A stretch of DNA of 64,000 bases from JACJXW01 sp964418125 (GTDB lineage: Bacteria; Bacteroidota; Bacteroidia; Chitinophagales; Saprospiraceae): assembly GCA_964418125.1 (NCBI GenBank), contig CAYQKY010000020.1, positions 1 to 64,000 of the forward strand, in the 5' to 3' direction. The notes under the pieces were generated by a model, which was not told the DNA's origin, did no database searches, and worked only from the letters and a program-made list of their open reading frames with translations. The position numbers and the translations under genes were made by a program. Positions 45,057 through 52,480 of this stretch are shown piece by piece; the first letter of the stretch is position 1, and every line of letters begins with the position of its first letter.

Positions 45057-46826
45057 TCACCTGAGGCGCACCACCACCGTCGCCCCTTCTTTCACGCGCT
45101 CCAGCGCCAGGCCGTGGCGGGCGAGGCTTTCCCGGGCGGAGGCGAGAGAAGCAAAGTCCATTTCTATTTTCAGTTTGGTATCAGCAGGCAGGCCCGTCTG
45201 GTTGACGACAGATATATCGAGTTCCTGGGTAATAAAGCGTGCCAGGTTAGCGGGGCTGATGTGTACAAGGAGGGCCGTCTTGTTGTTATCATCTTTATAC
45301 TGAATGTACTCTTTACCGGATACCGACACAAACTCCTGAAGAGCAGAACTATCTCTTACCACCACCTGGTAGGATTCCTGCACGTTGGCCCATTCCAGTT
45401 CCAACCCATATTTGTCCTGAAGAGCTCTGAGGATAAGTGTTTTACCATCCTCCACTGAATAGTAGGCAGAGCTAAAAAGAATGTCCAGCCGGGGATCCTG
45501 CCGCCAGTCTTTTGGTTGCAGCTGCGTGCTGTCTAACCCCAGCAGCACCGGAAGGACATGAGACAGGGGGTAATTTTGGAACCGGATCAGGGTAGCGCCT
45601 TTCCGGCTGTTTACCTGGCGAGTGGAAGGGCCGGACGATGAAGCCGCGGCCTCAAGGCCAAGGCTGTAAGGCCGCTCAAATCCGATATTGAAGGCGAAAG
45701 CAACGGGGAAAAGCATCAGCTGCCCCTCCTCATTTTCCACGATCAGCTTATCGAAAAAGACCGTGCTTGCAGGCTGCACCATAAAAAGGGCCCTGAGCAG
45801 GGCCGGGCTTTTCAGGCTGTCGGCCACGTAGAGTTCCGGCAGTTCATCTCTGGAATCGATGAAGAGGTGGAACCCGTGAATGGGCAGTTCTTTTTTCCCT
45901 ACCCGCAGGCGCAGGCCCTGCATGATATTGGTGCGAAAGTCCCGCTGGTGATAATTCTCACTGGAAGGAGAAGCCACCATATCTCCCCACCACAGGTTTA
46001 CATCCGCACCATTGAAAGCCGTGTACTCCGGCAGGGAGAGCCAGTCGTGCCCGGCGCCCAGCAGTTCCGATTGGCGGATAGCGGTAGTGCCAAATAGTTG
46101 GCTGCGGCCGGCCAGCAGCCTCCGGCGGGTCTGAAACCCAGGTACATGGACGATCTTATACAGCCGATTGGGGCGGTACAGCTCATAAATATGGCGGGTA
46201 GCCTCCGCCGCCGTATCGATCCGCAGCAGAGGGCGCCGGCCGGACTCCTGGATCAGCTGAAAGCCGTACACCTCCCCGTCATACTGAGGGCGGGGGACGC
46301 TTACCGCCGGGACATACTCCTCGAAGGGGTCCGCTACCTTGATCATCAGCGATTGCACGATCGTACTGTCCGTTTTGGAAAACAGCCGCACGGAGATGAC
46401 GTCGCCCTGTTGTATTCCTTGTCGCAAGGTAGAGACGACCGAAGCCTCCAGGCGCCGGTTCTGAAATTCCGGATAGGAAAACCAGAATGAGGAAAAGCGG
46501 CTGTACGGATCCCGGTGAATGCTTACCACTTCCAATTCCTGCTCGCGCTCGTCTTTGAGGAACTTTAACTCCCCGCCAACGATGTTTCTGAATTCCGAAA
46601 TATCCACTTCTACACTGCCCCTGTATACTTCCGGGTTGGCGTATTTTACCAGCGGAACATGCAGGCCGCCCCATTCAACCGAGTAAGGGCTTTCCCTTTG
46701 TGGCCGTTCATTGATATTCAGAATGTCCTGCCGCTGAGGCGGCGGCTCAGGGGCAGGCCCGGCTGCCGGCTGACAGGCCCACAGGCTCAGGGTAAGGCAC
46801 AATACAAGACAGGTGCGAAAGGGCAT
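45057..46826 (-). CDS. Lipoprotein sharing a module with the M56 protease ectodomain; DUF3738-like C-terminus
   Basis: A 589-residue lipoprotein (lipobox LWAC, Cys18). Residues about 48-165 are a beta domain (VEWGGLHVPLV ... QQGDVISVRLFSKTD). Residues about 199-382 align clearly with the last 185 residues of the M56 protein at 52481-55045: IDTAAEATRHIYELY, VPGFQTRRR, FNGADVNLWW, GLRLRVGKKELP, VADSLKSP, ASTVFFDKLIVENEEGQ, LFPVAFAFN. The end resembles DUF3738 (LILRALQDKYGLELEW ... NQTGLPADTKLKIEMDF ... ARHGLALERVKEGATVVV), a domain that in other bacteria is found with BlaR1-type proteases. Parts recall the C-terminal GldM domains, weakly. Function unknown; a partner or ligand-mimic for the M56 sensor is plausible. 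Confidence 0.7.
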   Translation of the reverse strand: MPFRTCLVLCLTLSLWACQPAAGPAPEPPPQRQDILNINERPQRESPYSVEWGGLHVPLVKYANPEVYRGSVEVDISEFRNIVGGELKFLKDEREQELEVVSIHRDPYSRFSSFWFSYPEFQNRRLEASVVSTLRQGIQQGDVISVRLFSKTDSTIVQSLMIKVADPFEEYVPAVSVPRPQYDGEVYGFQLIQESGRRPLLRIDTAAEATRHIYELYRPNRLYKIVHVPGFQTRRRLLAGRSQLFGTTAIRQSELLGAGHDWLSLPEYTAFNGADVNLWWGDMVASPSSENYHQRDFRTNIMQGLRLRVGKKELPIHGFHLFIDSRDELPELYVADSLKSPALLRALFMVQPASTVFFDKLIVENEEGQLMLFPVAFAFNIGFERPYSLGLEAAASSSGPSTRQVNSRKGATLIRFQNYPLSHVLPVLLGLDSTQLQPKDWRQDPRLDILFSSAYYSVEDGKTLILRALQDKYGLELEWANVQESYQVVVRDSSALQEFVSVSGKEYIQYKDDNNKTALLVHISPANLARFITQELDISVVNQTGLPADTKLKIEMDFASLASARESLARHGLALERVKEGATVVVRLR

Positions 46827-46912
46827 TAGCTTGGTCTTTGCCCTAATATCTTCTTTGTTGGTAAAACAAGCAAGGCGGGAGGTGCTAATGAAGTGTTAAA
46901 CCGGGAAACTTG

Positions 46913-47764
46913 TTAGCTATCGATCTTTCCTGCTTCCAGCTCGCTCCTCAGCAGAAGGGCCGCCGAGACGCCGCCCAGCACCAGCCGCAGTTCCGGCGCC
47001 AGGCCGTCCTTCAGCCATACCCGGCCGTTGTTGAGCGTTTCCACTGCGCCCACTACCTCGTCATTATAGACAAACTGGAAGCCCAGCGATTGCATGCCCA
47101 GGGCGCGCTTGCCGTTGGAGAGTTTGTCTACCGGCTGGATCTCGATCAGGCCATCACCGTAGCGGACGAAGCCCTCTGCCGGGCGGAACCAGTTGTTCTG
47201 GTTGAGGTCCGTGACCAGGAAGTCGTAGTGCTGCCGGCCTTCATTCAGGCCGATGGTACCGGAAAAGGCATCCTGCCAGTTGAGGTTCACTTCGAAATAC
47301 TTGTTGAACAGGAGCAGGTCCTGCTCGCGGAGCTTACCCATGCAGAACACCTCGGCGGTGTTGCCTTCGCCATCAGCAATGTCATAGGCCAGCTTTTCCT
47401 TCGCGCCCGAGAAGCGGACGATGAAGGGGATGTCATAACTCTTGAGCCAGCCGCGCTTAACCTTACCGGTAGTGAATTCCCCGAAGGAGAGGTGCTGGTT
47501 CAGCATCCATCCCTGCCGGCCTTTGACGGGCATGGCGACGGCAGTTTGTAGTTGCTGGTCAAGGGCCATCTGCGGCGTGCTGCAGGAGGCCAGGGCCAGG
47601 AGGGCAGGAAAGGCCAGTAAGGCTGCGATTCTTCCAGCGGACAAAATCGGAAGTCGGACACGAGCGAAGCGACTGACGGAGTAAATCGAAAGTCGGAATG
47701 ACAGCAGGCATTCCGCCACGGCCCTCAGGCGGAGAGGCAAAAGGCCTTTCAGTATGTTTTTCAT
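46913..47764 (-). CDS. Putative lipoprotein of unknown function with repeat-derived N-terminus
   Basis: A 283-residue reading frame without a family I recognise. A lipobox (LALASC, Cys61) follows a hydrophobic run AALLAFPALLALA. With the ATG at 47764 the leader would be 60 residues, too long for a lipoprotein; residues about 22-42 (SFRLSIYSVSRFARVRLPIL) are encoded by an interspersed repeat. A TTG at 47644 would give a normal 20-residue leader. The mature part is beta-rich with aromatic residues (GWMLNQHLSFGEF, NNWFRPAEGFVRYGDG). Either a repeat was inserted in frame or the start is downstream. It is divergent from the helicase gene. Confidence 0.65.
   Translation of the reverse strand: MKNILKGLLPLRLRAVAECLLSFRLSIYSVSRFARVRLPILSAGRIAALLAFPALLALASCSTPQMALDQQLQTAVAMPVKGRQGWMLNQHLSFGEFTTGKVKRGWLKSYDIPFIVRFSGAKEKLAYDIADGEGNTAEVFCMGKLREQDLLLFNKYFEVNLNWQDAFSGTIGLNEGRQHYDFLVTDLNQNNWFRPAEGFVRYGDGLIEIQPVDKLSNGKRALGMQSLGFQFVYNDEVVGAVETLNNGRVWLKDGLAPELRLVLGGVSAALLLRSELEAGKIDS
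47640..47713. repeat. Interspersed repeat inside lipoprotein leader
   Basis: GGACAAAATCGGAAGTCGGA (47639-47658 region) recurs at about 10010-10029 in an intergenic cluster. A degenerate copy AAATCGAAAGTCGGA and an inverted pair CGGAATG / CATTCCG follow. Both sites pair the 20-mer with a CGGAA...TTCCG tail. Confidence 0.6.
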
Positions 47765-48104
47765 AATTCAGGTGGTTTAAATGATGATTTTTGATTTAGA
47801 CATTTAAACCAACGTTGAGGTGGCAGCTCACTCCTTTTTTCTCATATAAAATGTGCCTGTAGCCTCCGGAATGACCACCTATAATTGATGGATATAACGA
47901 AATTAGTACTTCCCCCGCAAAAAACAGGACAGTTAACCGTTTTCCATCTGCACCTTTTCCCCTTCAAAACCCACCAAAAAACAGCACAAAAAACTGGCTT
48001 TCAACACCTTGAACTAAACGCAAACCGATCAAAACGTATAATTACCCGAAGCTACACCCGGTTTCAAACCCGGCAAATATTTGATACCTTTACCGTAAAA
48101 GCCC
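47765..48104. promoter_or_regulatory. 340-base divergent region with operator-like inverted repeat at 47774-47810
   Basis: GGTTTAAATG at 47774-47783 is perfectly inverted as CATTTAAACC at 47801-47810, 10 bases upstream of the lipoprotein ATG. It may be an operator or an mRNA hairpin. The rest of the region up to the helicase start is A/C-rich and shows no good TAnnTTTG element and no gene. Confidence 0.4.
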
Positions 48105-50573
48105 ATGCGCCTCCAATCGAACCCCGAACTCGAGCTGGCCTATGAGTACGTCTGTTACACCAACCGCAGCATTTTCCTGACGGGCAAGGCCGGGACGGGC
48201 AAGACCACCTTTCTCCACAAGATCAAGGAGGAGGCCCCCAAGCGTATGGCCGTGGTGGCGCCCACCGGCGTGGCGGCCATCAACGCCAGAGGCATGACCA
48301 TCCATTCCTTCTTCCAGCTGCCCTTTGGCCCCTACCTGCCCGGCAATTCGCGGGAGGCCGCCCGCCAACGGCGCTTCTCCGGTGAAAAGCGGCGCCTGAT
48401 CCGCAGTCTCGAACTGCTGGTCATCGACGAGGTCAGCATGGTGCGGGCCGACCTGCTTGATGGGATTGACGACGTACTGCGGCGCTATAAAGACCCCAGC
48501 CGGCCCTTCGGCGGCGTGCAGTTGCTCATGATCGGCGACCTGCACCAACTGCCGCCGGTAGTGAAAGACGAGGAGTGGTACCTGCTGCGCGAGCACTACC
48601 GCACGCCCTACTTCTTCGGCAGCCTGGCCCTGCAGGAAACCCGCCCGGTGGTGGTCGAACTGAAGCAGATCTTCCGCCAGTCCGACGATATCTTTATCCG
48701 CCTGCTCAATAAGGTGCGCAACAACGAGATCGACAATGAAGTGCTGGCCACCCTCAACAGCCGCTTCGACCCCAACTTTCAGGCCGAAGAGGAGGACGGG
48801 TATATTACGTTAACCACCCACAATGCTTCCGCCCACCATATCAATGCCCAAAAGCTGGAAGAGATCTCCGAAAAGGCGCGCACCTACCGGGCGGAGGTCA
48901 AAGGAGACTTTCCCACTCACGCCTACCCTGCCGATGAAGAGCTGGAACTGAAAACGAGCGCCCAGGTCATGTTCATCAAGAACGATACTGACCCGGAGAA
49001 ACGCTACTACAACGGCAAGATCGGCAAGGTAACCTATATTGGTAAAGATGAAATATACGTGCTCTGCCCCGGCGAAACGGAGCCGATCACGGTGCTGCCC
49101 GCCGAATGGCACAACGTGAAATACAGCATCGACGAACAGTCCAAAGAGGTCGCGGAGGACATCATCGGCACTTTTACCCAGTTCCCCCTCCGGCTGGCCT
49201 GGGCCATCACCATCCACAAGAGCCAGGGGCTGACTTTCGAAAAGGTGATCCTCGACGCGCAGGCGGCCTTCGCCCACGGGCAGGTGTACGTGGCCCTGAG
49301 CCGCTGCAAGAGCTTCGAGGGCATCGTGCTGATTTCCAGGATCATCCCTGCCGGCATCCGGACGGATTCTACCGTCAAGAACTTCTCGGAGGAGGCGGAA
49401 AAGAACGCTCCTACTCCGGAGCAGTTGCAACAGGAGAAGGCCGCCTACCAGCAATCGCTCCTCCTGGACCTGTTCGGTTTTAAAGCTCTGAAAAGGCACT
49501 TCAACCAGATGAACCGCATCCTGCTCGAGCACGAAAGCAAAATGATCGGTGAGCCGCTGGAACAATTCAATGCCCTCGCCACCCTGGCCGAAGAGCAGGT
49601 ATTTCCGGTAGCCGAAAAGTTCCGGCGGCAGCTTCGCGGCTTTTTCGCCCAGGGCGGCCTGCCGGAAGAGAACGAGCAACTCCAGGAGCGCATCCGGAAG
49701 GGCGCAGCCTGGTTTACCGAAAAAGTGCGAAAGGAAATGGAACCCGCCGCGCAGAGCATCCAGGTCATTTCCGACAACCGGCAGGTACGCAAAGCCGCCC
49801 TGGAAACGCTGGAAAAACTGCAAAGAGAAATCTTCACCAAACTCGCCTGTTACCAGGCCATTCAGAGCGGGTTCACCACCCAGGCCTACCTGAACACCAG
49901 GGCTAAGGCTGAACTGGATTTCAAAGCAGCCCGGCAAGAGGCGCCGCCCACCAGCCGGCAACCGGCCTCCCCCAAAGACACCCCCCACCCGGAGCTGTAC
50001 GCCCGCCTGGTGCAATGGCGCAGCGACACCGCCGACACAGAAGGCGTCGACCTCTACATGGTGCTGCCCACCCGCTCCCTGCTCGAGCTGGCGGAGAAAT
50101 TGCCGCTGACAGACCCCCAGCTGAAAAAGATCCACGGCATTGGTAAGGGAAGGATCAAAAAATACGGAGCGGAACTCATCGGGCTTATCGAAAAATATTG
50201 CTCGGAAAAGGAGATCGCCACCGAAACTCTGCCCCTGGCCGGCGTGGAAGCAGAAGCCAAAAAACCGCCGAAACCGGACACCAAAAAGATCAGCTACGAA
50301 ATGTTCCGCTCCGGCAAAACCATCCCGGAGATCGCCGAAGAGCGCGGGCTGGTTGCGTCCACCATCGAAGGCCACCTGGCGCACTACATCGGGCTGGGGG
50401 AACTAAGCGCAGCGGAGGCCATGCCCGCGGAGGCCGTCGATAAGATCCGGGCTTACCTGGAGGAACACCCGGAAGCCGGGCTCGGAGAGGTAAGAGTCCA
50501 TTTTGACAATGCGTATTCTTACGGGGAGATTAAGATGGTGAAGGCGGAAATACGGGTTGAAGCGCCAGAATAA
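48105..50573 (+). CDS. PIF1/RecD-type helicase with HRDC and C-terminal helix-turn-helix
   Basis: An 822-residue DNA helicase of SF1B. Walker A is GKAGTGKTT at residues 27-35; VAAINARGMTIHSFF (motif Ia), LLVIDEVSMVRADLLDGID (motif II) and GDLHQLPPV (motif III) follow. A UvrD_C_2-type part reads AWAITIHKSQGLTFEKVILDA ... VYVALSRCKSFEG. After a helical linker, residues about 625-700 are an HRDC domain (VLPTRSLLELAEKLPLTDPQLKKIHGIGKGRI), and about 735-820 a helix-turn-helix of the HTH_40 type (RSGKTIPEIAEERGLVASTIEGHLAHYI). This layout is common in Bacteroidota. It probably acts on G-rich or stalled DNA structures; the regulation is unknown. Confidence 0.9.
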   Translation: MRLQSNPELELAYEYVCYTNRSIFLTGKAGTGKTTFLHKIKEEAPKRMAVVAPTGVAAINARGMTIHSFFQLPFGPYLPGNSREAARQRRFSGEKRRLIRSLELLVIDEVSMVRADLLDGIDDVLRRYKDPSRPFGGVQLLMIGDLHQLPPVVKDEEWYLLREHYRTPYFFGSLALQETRPVVVELKQIFRQSDDIFIRLLNKVRNNEIDNEVLATLNSRFDPNFQAEEEDGYITLTTHNASAHHINAQKLEEISEKARTYRAEVKGDFPTHAYPADEELELKTSAQVMFIKNDTDPEKRYYNGKIGKVTYIGKDEIYVLCPGETEPITVLPAEWHNVKYSIDEQSKEVAEDIIGTFTQFPLRLAWAITIHKSQGLTFEKVILDAQAAFAHGQVYVALSRCKSFEGIVLISRIIPAGIRTDSTVKNFSEEAEKNAPTPEQLQQEKAAYQQSLLLDLFGFKALKRHFNQMNRILLEHESKMIGEPLEQFNALATLAEEQVFPVAEKFRRQLRGFFAQGGLPEENEQLQERIRKGAAWFTEKVRKEMEPAAQSIQVISDNRQVRKAALETLEKLQREIFTKLACYQAIQSGFTTQAYLNTRAKAELDFKAARQEAPPTSRQPASPKDTPHPELYARLVQWRSDTADTEGVDLYMVLPTRSLLELAEKLPLTDPQLKKIHGIGKGRIKKYGAELIGLIEKYCSEKEIATETLPLAGVEAEAKKPPKPDTKKISYEMFRSGKTIPEIAEERGLVASTIEGHLAHYIGLGELSAAEAMPAEAVDKIRAYLEEHPEAGLGEVRVHFDNAYSYGEIKMVKAEIRVEAPE

Positions 50574-50649
50574 ATCAGGGATAATACCCTGCTTTGATCA
50601 GGTCTATCCGCTCTATAATCCGATCAAGTGCATTTAGCGCCAAGACCTT

Positions 50650-50813
50650 AGAGCATGTTTGGAGGCCGCTTTTGGAGACGAAAAGTGTCAATTTTTCGGT
50701 GAAACGAGGCGCTTTTCGAAGGGCGTACCCGGAGGTACGGCCAAGGAAAGGAACGAAGTGTCACCGAAAAAGTGGCCTTTTTTAGTCCAAAGGGTGGCCT
50801 CCAAACATGCTCT
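50650..50813. repeat. 164-bp palindromic element with 18-bp terminal inverted repeats
   Basis: AGAGCATGTTTGGAGGCC (50650-50667) is perfectly inverted at 50796-50813. Inner parts also pair imperfectly (TTTTTCGGTGAAACG against GAAGTGTCACCGAAAAA, and GTACCCGGAGGTAC in the centre), so the whole could fold into a long hairpin. The right end runs 32 bases into the HNH gene and encodes its last residues. Confidence 0.8.
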
Positions 50814-51159
50814 TAATAGTAGCCTTACCAATATCCGTTTTGGAAGAAATGCCCCCTTCTTTGGAAACCTCAAAGTGGTCAAACCAATTTTGTTTTCTGG
50901 GATGGAATAACCGGACGACTACATCTTCATCGTCCAGAATGGCGCCAAGATCCGTTCCTTTGTTGGCATTGCATATCGGGCAACGAAAGGCAAGGTTTTC
51001 CAATGTACTGCTCCCTCCATGTTTGAGGCTGATAATATGATCTATTTGGAATTTGAAGAAGGAGTCTTCTTCCGGCCGTCGGCAATATTCACATCGAAAG
51101 CCAGCAAGTTCCGCTACTTCCTGGCGAAGCACGTTGGGAATATATCTGTTTTTACTCAT
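50782..51159 (-). CDS. HNH endonuclease
   Basis: A 125-residue HNH protein from Met at 51159 (MSKNRYIPNVLRQEVAELAG); an ATG at 51192 would overlap the upstream gene more. Zinc and catalytic residues are seen as CEYCRRP, the FQIDHIISLKHGGSS segment with the HIIS His-motif, and NLAFRCPICNANKGT. Its start overlaps the stop of the upstream small gene by 8 bases (ATGAGTAA), so the two are coupled. The last residues (MFGGHPLD) are encoded by the end of the palindromic element, which means that the original C-terminus was probably altered. Likely a DNA nuclease of a small selfish or defence-type module; the target is unknown. Confidence 0.82.
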   Translation of the reverse strand: MSKNRYIPNVLRQEVAELAGFRCEYCRRPEEDSFFKFQIDHIISLKHGGSSTLENLAFRCPICNANKGTDLGAILDDEDVVVRLFHPRKQNWFDHFEVSKEGGISSKTDIGKATIKSMFGGHPLD

Positions 51160-51409
51160 GCGGCTGCCCCTGGGAAAGTAGCAAGCGCGCACGCGACTTA
51201 GCTAAACGGACTATGTGCTCCAAAATAAAGTAGTGCTCAAGCTCCTCTTCTTCCTCTTCGCTCAGGCCCTCTGCCTTTTTCTTATCTAAAAGCTCTTCCA
51301 GGCGAGCCTGAATATCCTGCGGGGCATGAAAACTCAATACCTTAACTGGATACATCCCGGCAATAAATTCGGCCAGGCTGTCGTATATATGAGGATAACT
51401 AACCATCAT
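51152..51409 (-). CDS. Small acidic protein coupled to HNH endonuclease
   Basis: An 85-residue helical protein (MMVSYPHIYDSLAEFIAGMYPVKVLSFHAPQDIQARLEEL), with a run of Glu (LSEEEEEELEHYFILEHIVRLAKSRARLLL). I recognise it as a type of short protein often encoded directly before HNH genes, without a known role. The stop overlaps the HNH start by 8 bases. It might control or neutralise the nuclease, or only aid its translation; both are inference. Confidence 0.65.
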   Translation of the reverse strand: MMVSYPHIYDSLAEFIAGMYPVKVLSFHAPQDIQARLEELLDKKKAEGLSEEEEEELEHYFILEHIVRLAKSRARLLLSQGQPHE

Positions 51410-51471
51410 GATGTTTATATTCTACAGAACTTTATAAGGTAAGGATTATCCTGGAGTAATTCCACTTCGCC

Positions 51472-52389
51472 TTACTCCTTCTGCTCCACCTCCCACTCGA
51501 TATCCCAACGCCCCAGGTACTCCTCTATCGGCCCCAGCCCTACTTCCTTACGGCGTTTATTTACGTACTCCGGCTCCTTGATGGTATAGGGCTCGTACCT
51601 ACCCGTTTCCTTATTGAAGATCACCTGTGAGCCGTAGAGCTGCGGCCGGCCCTCCCGCATTTCCACCCGGTCGTACATCAGCGCATAATCGTTCCAGTCA
51701 GCTTCATCCGATTCACAGGCTGCCTTCAACAGAGGTAGGTACTTTTGCTGTAACTCCAGGTCAGCGTGCTGAATGACGAGGAAGGCCGCCTGGGAAGCAC
51801 TGCCTTTAACCTCCGACTTTTTCGGCCAGCCGTGCTCGGCGATGATCTCCTCCAGGCGCCGCTCGTTCTGAGCGTTGATGTCGCGCTTCAGCTGCCAAAG
51901 GGCGGTGGTGAGCGGGTTGCGCGGCCCCAGTTGTTTTTCTGCCACGTCCATGTGGTAGTAGTAGGCCTGGTCTTTCAGGCGCATGCGCCAGAGCTCCTTG
52001 GAAAGTTCCGGTTTGGGGTATTCGCCATATTTGGCCTCCACCTTTTCCACCTGACGGTTTTCCACTTCCGCCCAGCGCTCATCTTCCAGCAGGAGAACGA
52101 GGTCGGGGTCATTCAGTGCGCGGACGGAGGTATCCTGCTCCAGGCCGATATTCAAGTAATGGAAGGCCGAATCCCGCATGTTGAGCAGGGCATAGGAGCA
52201 GGCCAGGTTGTAGGCGGCGTCCCGGTTGTCCGGCTCCTCGCCCAGAATGCTGTGGTAAACGGGAATGGCCTCCGCCAGGTGGCCGGCCCGGAGCAGAGAG
52301 TCGGCTACTGCCAATTGCCCCTTGTCTTGTGCGATGGAAAGGGTACTGATCAAAAAGAGTGCGCAGGAAGATAAAATGAAGGTTTTCAT
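51472..52389 (-). CDS. Exported TPR protein with DUF6624 domain
   Basis: A 305-residue exported protein (signal MKTFILSSCALFLISTLSIA). Residues about 25-95 form TPR-like helices (ADSLLRAGHLAEAIPVYHSILGEEPDNRDAAYNLACSYALL). Residues about 130-250 match DUF6624: RLEEIIAEHGWPKKSEVKGSASQAAFLVIQHADLELQQKYLPLL followed by DWNDYALMYDRVEMREGRPQLYGSQV. The DUF has no known activity. The gene is the third of the minus-strand run BlaI, M56 protease, DUF6624, with a 91-base gap after the M56 gene, so it may be part of the same regulon. Confidence 0.8.
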   Translation of the reverse strand: MKTFILSSCALFLISTLSIAQDKGQLAVADSLLRAGHLAEAIPVYHSILGEEPDNRDAAYNLACSYALLNMRDSAFHYLNIGLEQDTSVRALNDPDLVLLLEDERWAEVENRQVEKVEAKYGEYPKPELSKELWRMRLKDQAYYYHMDVAEKQLGPRNPLTTALWQLKRDINAQNERRLEEIIAEHGWPKKSEVKGSASQAAFLVIQHADLELQQKYLPLLKAACESDEADWNDYALMYDRVEMREGRPQLYGSQVIFNKETGRYEPYTIKEPEYVNKRRKEVGLGPIEEYLGRWDIEWEVEQKE

Positions 52390-52480
52390 GGTTAATCTTA
52401 AGTTTAAATGTTATGACTTTCCGGAGGGATTCCCCTCCTCAGGGCCGGGCACGGTGATAAAGCGCCCCGGCAATTGGCCG

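Noticed and set aside
47893..47915. A further BlaI-type site (TAACGAAATTAGT) upstream of the helicase
   Set aside because: It lacks two bases of the dyad centre and has no paired copy; a chance match is likely.
48810..50384. Minus-strand open frame of 524 codons across the helicase gene
   Set aside because: Antisense of a fully motif-supported helicase; no family features.
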